Positions 20,974-22,876 of a stretch of 22,876 nucleotides of DNA are shown here, one piece after another. The notes under the pieces were generated by a model. The model was not told where the DNA came from, ran no database searches, and saw nothing but the letters and a program-made list of their open reading frames with translations. Numbering within the stretch: the first letter of the stretch is position 1; the number at the start of each line of letters is the position of its first letter. A program made the position numbers and the translations under genes. This DNA comes from a virus, in IMG/VR virus record IMGVR_UViG_3300022690_000256, positions 1 through 22,876 of that record; one strand, written 5' to 3'.

Positions 20974-21581
20974 CTATTCTCTATTTGCTCTCACGATACC
21001 CATGATGTATGTCTTGTGAGATTTCCACCATTCCAGCGACTGTTCACCTTCCATACTAAGTATCTCTTTATCTGTGAAATTTTCCCATTCTTTAAACGTG
21101 TGGAATTCACAACCTATTTTTAAATGTCTATCTGTGATTGCGATACTGTAACGTAAACCACTAACTTGTACAGGTGTTACCCTCACATCACCGGAGACCC
21201 TCGCATCACCGGAGACCCTCGCATCACCGTAGACCCTCGCATTACCGTAGACCCTCGCATTAACGTAGACCCTCGCATTACCGTAGACCTCCGCATTACT
21301 GTAGACCTCCGCATTACCGGAGACCCTCGCATTACCGTAGACCCTCGCATTACCGTAGACCCTCGCATTACCGTAGACCCTCGCATCACCGGAGACCTCG
21401 CATTACCGTAGACCTCCGCATTACCGGAGACCCACGCATCACCGCAGACATTATTTGTTTCTTCAACCCATCCACCAATATCTCCGATTTTAATCTGTTT
21501 AAAATTAACAATTGCCTTAATGCGAAACAACTTTACACCAAACAGATTAACCTTAGTTTCAGAGGTTAGTTTAAAATTCAT
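20974..21581 (-). pseudogene. Hexapeptide-repeat beta-helix protein split by a 1-bp deletion
   Basis: Start ATG 21581 (GGGAG upstream) reads a conserved N-terminal domain (FKLTSETKVN, KIGDIGGWVEETNN) and then repeats of V(Y/S)GNA(R/E). In the third repeat unit (21397-21413) one G of the minus strand is missing, so the reading frame shifts into RGSTVM repeats and stops at 21183 after 132 residues. The original frame continues through twelve further VYGNAR-type repeats, then VTPVQVSGLRYS and an intact C-terminal domain (IGCEFHTFKEWENFTDKEIL, EWWKSHK) to 20974. Without the gap it would be one ~202-residue protein of a family common in phages and enterobacteria (YdcK-like beta-helix). It could be a real mutation, phase variation by repeat slippage, or a sequencing error. 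The C-terminal part could be translated separately from GTG 21186. Confidence 0.7.
21181..21449. repeat. Array of fifteen 18-bp coding repeats
   Basis: Fifteen tandem units of the type CCTCGCATTACCGTAGAC (plus strand) span 21181-21449. Fourteen are 18 bp; the unit at 21397-21413 is 17 bp. Some units have CTCCGC instead of CCTCGC. The minus strand encodes one hexapeptide turn per unit. Units 9-11 are identical, so recent duplication or homogenisation is likely, and copy number can vary by slippage. Confidence 0.9.
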
Positions 21582-21622
21582 AATTTAGGTACTCCCTTTG
21601 TGTTAGACGTATTTAAAATGAA

Positions 21623-21868
21623 TTAACAACCATAAAATTCAGCCAGTTCATTACGCACATCAGCGTCTTTGAATCTGTTAAGCGCTAGACCCGAATACAC
21701 ATGCAGTGTAAACACATGGTCATCTAGTTCAATGTCAACATGTTTATCTGTAACACCAATGACAGTGGCAGGATACATCCCGTCTGGCATGTGGATATTA
21801 CACTGTTTACCCATTAGCATATAGCCTTTAGGTGCATTCATTTTCTTTATCGTCCTGAGATCGTACAT
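21623..21868 (-). CDS. Hypothetical protein, 81 aa
   Basis: The protein has a beta-rich centre (GKQCNIHMPDGMYPATVIGV, DKHVDIELDDHVFTLHVYSG) that looks like a small barrel, and a short helical end. No family is recognised. AAAGGA stands ~8 bp before ATG 21868. It lies between the two repeat-protein genes. Confidence 0.55.
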   Translation of the reverse strand: MYDLRTIKKMNAPKGYMLMGKQCNIHMPDGMYPATVIGVTDKHVDIELDDHVFTLHVYSGLALNRFKDADVRNELAEFYGC

Positions 21869-21889
21869 TGTATCGTCCTTTCTTTTGTT

Positions 21890-22153
21890 TTAAAATATTG
21901 TCAGAGATAAGTAGGCCCCGTCAAGGTTAGCTCCACATAAATCAGCGCCACGGAGGTTAGTGCGATACAAGTAAGTATCTGTCAAGTCAGCACTCCGAAG
22001 GTTAGCGTTACTAAGATCAGTATCGTATAAATAAGCACCGTGAAGATTTACACCCTCTTTCACAGCCTGTTCGACACACTCTTTCATTGAATTAAATGTG
22101 CCCTCAAAGATAATAGTATGTGTAAATCTATTTATAATCGTAAAATTCTCCAT
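21890..22153 (-). CDS. Pentapeptide-repeat protein 2
   Basis: This 87-residue protein has an N-terminal cap (ENFTIINRFTHTIIFEGTFN) and ~9 pentapeptide units (LSNANLRSADLTDTYLYRTN, LRGADLCGANLDGAYL). It shares the INR...FEGTF-x-S-x-K...E-x-AV cap with pentapeptide-repeat protein 1, so one arose by duplication. The helix is short and acidic residues are modest, so DNA mimicry is unproven. ATG 22153 has GAAGG ~10 bp upstream; a TTG at 22159 is less likely. A large hairpin lies upstream in its leader. Confidence 0.75.
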   Translation of the reverse strand: MENFTIINRFTHTIIFEGTFNSMKECVEQAVKEGVNLHGAYLYDTDLSNANLRSADLTDTYLYRTNLRGADLCGANLDGAYLSLTIF

Positions 22154-22185
22154 AATCAAGTTACCTTCACGGGTTAAATACTAAT

Positions 22186-22294
22186 GTTTAAAATTTGAGA
22201 GTGATGCAGAGGGTTTGTTTTATAGTCAACCTTATCTCTGTATTTGTGACTAGTGACTAGTTAATCTTTCAACAATCACTCTCAAATTTTAAAC
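22186..22294 (-). promoter_or_regulatory. 20-bp perfect inverted repeat (5' leader hairpin)
   Basis: Positions 22186-22205 and 22275-22294 are perfect reverse complements (20 bp, AT-rich GTTTAAAATTTGAG...), with a 69-nt loop. The loop carries nested complements (CAGAG/CTCTG, GGTT/AACC) and a GTGACTA tandem repeat. In the leftward RNA predicted from 22318-22346 the hairpin begins ~17 nt after the start and lies before pentapeptide protein 2. It could stabilise the 5' end, be an RNase III site, or regulate translation. No flanking target-site duplication, so not a clear mobile element. Confidence 0.55.
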
Positions 22295-22317
22295 GTCAAT
22301 CTGGATACACTAGTACC

Positions 22318-22346
22318 ATACTAGCACGTTAACAAACCAAAATCAA
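22318..22346 (-). promoter_or_regulatory. Sigma70-type promoter, extended -10
   Basis: On the minus strand TTGATT (22341-22346), 17-bp spacer, TAGTAT (22318-22323), with AACGTGC before the -10 (TGC). The hexamers are weaker than in the other copies, but the AACGTG spacer motif sits at exactly the same place. Start near 22311, just before the 20-bp hairpin. Confidence 0.55.
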
Positions 22347-22414
22347 TACATAAATAAAAACTGTACAAAGCTACCCCAAAAATAACCCATTGCAAAGATG
22401 TGTAAGATTTTCAT
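22343..22414 (-). CDS. 23-aa hydrophobic peptide ORF
   Basis: The ORF reads MKILHIFAMGYFWGSFVQFL plus FMY, one hydrophobic membrane-like stretch, with AGGGTG upstream of ATG 22414. Tiny hydrophobic phage proteins of this kind are common, but length alone makes it uncertain. Its 3' end overlaps the promoter at 22318-22346. Confidence 0.35.
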   Translation of the reverse strand: MKILHIFAMGYFWGSFVQFLFMY

Positions 22415-22460
22415 AATATGCACCCTGTTGTTATTCCTTTTCACAAGTAGTTAGTGTTTT

Positions 22461-22664
22461 TCACGTTCCCTTTCCATACTTAATAAATCTAACTGCCTTA
22501 TCCTTTGATTTAATACGGCACATGTTGAACTCGTTTATCTTTAGTATGCCGAGATTGACACCACAACATATATTATCTACTGTAGCACTGTCATTTCTGT
22601 ATGTGTGCCAGCCTTTGCAGTCTATGAAGAATTGAATGCAATCTTTTAAACTATGTTGTTTCAT
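22461..22664 (-). CDS. Hypothetical protein, 67 aa
   Basis: MKQHSLKDCIQFFIDCKGWH onward, ending KAVRFIKYGKGT. It contains five cysteines (an adjacent pair, ICCG). No family recognised; perhaps a small redox or metal-binding domain, but no clear motif. Located between two other small early genes. Confidence 0.5.
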   Translation of the reverse strand: MKQHSLKDCIQFFIDCKGWHTYRNDSATVDNICCGVNLGILKINEFNMCRIKSKDKAVRFIKYGKGT

Positions 22665-22685
22665 TTCGTCTATCCTTTTATTTGA

Positions 22686-22856
22686 TTAAGGTAAATCCAC
22701 ACTGGTATAGTTAGTTCTTCTAAATGATCCATCACCAAAGTCACGGCATTTAGTGTGCATATTATACACTCTGCCAAACATATGTCCTTGATCTTGTATC
22801 AGTTCATACTGATTTCTTGACACCCGTTTACCATCTAATATAAATATAGTTTGCAT
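22686..22856 (-). CDS. Small protein, 56 aa (start near window edge)
   Basis: The ORF reads MQTIFILDGKRVSRNQYELI with a basic/aromatic remainder and stops at 22686. AGGTG lies just upstream of ATG 22856, so that start is plausible, but the frame is open to the window edge and a longer protein cannot be excluded. The (I/V)LDGKRVS-x-x-x-Y-x-x-I start recalls small phage proteins of unknown role. Confidence 0.5.
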   Translation of the reverse strand: MQTIFILDGKRVSRNQYELIQDQGHMFGRVYNMHTKCRDFGDGSFRRTNYTSVDLP

Positions 22857-22876
22857 ACCGGCACCTAAATGCTTTA

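Noticed and set aside
21181-21449. CRISPR array
   Set aside because: The 18-bp units are contiguous with no spacers and encode hexapeptide turns.
22186-22294. Miniature inverted-repeat transposable element
   Set aside because: No flanking target-site duplication and no second copy in the window; position at a predicted promoter start favours a leader hairpin.

Overview
The window is part of a lytic, T7-like (short-tailed) bacteriophage genome. The evidence is a full T7-type replication set (bifunctional primase-helicase, family A DNA polymerase, acidic-tailed ssDNA-binding protein, 5'-3' exonuclease, endonuclease I-like resolvase), a virion and lysis module, and dense runs of small genes with ATGA or TAATG overlaps. 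No integrase, repressor, tRNA, insertion sequence or CRISPR array was seen. Host-type sigma70 promoters and a lysis cassette with spanin features (inner-membrane protein plus overlapping lipoprotein) point to a Gram-negative host. The content resembles marine podoviruses, but the lineage is inference.

Layout. Positions 1-4512 read rightward: the 3' end of a large internal-virion-protein-like gene, a 704-residue putative structural protein, a T4-type (GH24) lysozyme, a small membrane protein (holin candidate), and an overlapping i-spanin/o-spanin-like pair. From 4493 to the right edge everything reads leftward, so the two halves converge and overlap by 20 bp. In order of leftward transcription (right to left) there is: an early-type region of small unknown genes with two paralogous pentapeptide-repeat proteins and a frameshifted hexapeptide-repeat protein (20.4-22.9 kb); a run of small phage genes (16-20.3 kb); primase-helicase, DNA polymerase, SSB, 5'-3' exonuclease (9.7-15.9 kb); then small genes, GroES, endonuclease I, a DEDD exonuclease with a zinc ribbon, and a dATP/dGTP diphosphohydrolase-like protein (4.5-9.5 kb).

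How it fits together. The leftward half takes over DNA metabolism and replication; the rightward half makes virion and lysis proteins. Five strong leftward sigma70-type promoters share a 17-bp spacer and a TG-extended -10, three of them with the same AACGTG in the spacer, so the leftward half is probably transcribed by host RNA polymerase. One of them lies inside the polymerase gene.

The most unusual features are two intergenic regions that look like structured RNA. One (about 9.50-9.70 kb) has four stem-loops and a 9-nt loop-loop complementarity; the other (about 10.75-10.89 kb) has an 11-bp closing helix around internal hairpins. There is also a 20-bp perfect inverted repeat placed right at a predicted transcription start, a one-base deletion in an array of 18-bp codon repeats, and a polymerase with a changed sugar-gate pair. 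I found no complete defence or anti-defence system.
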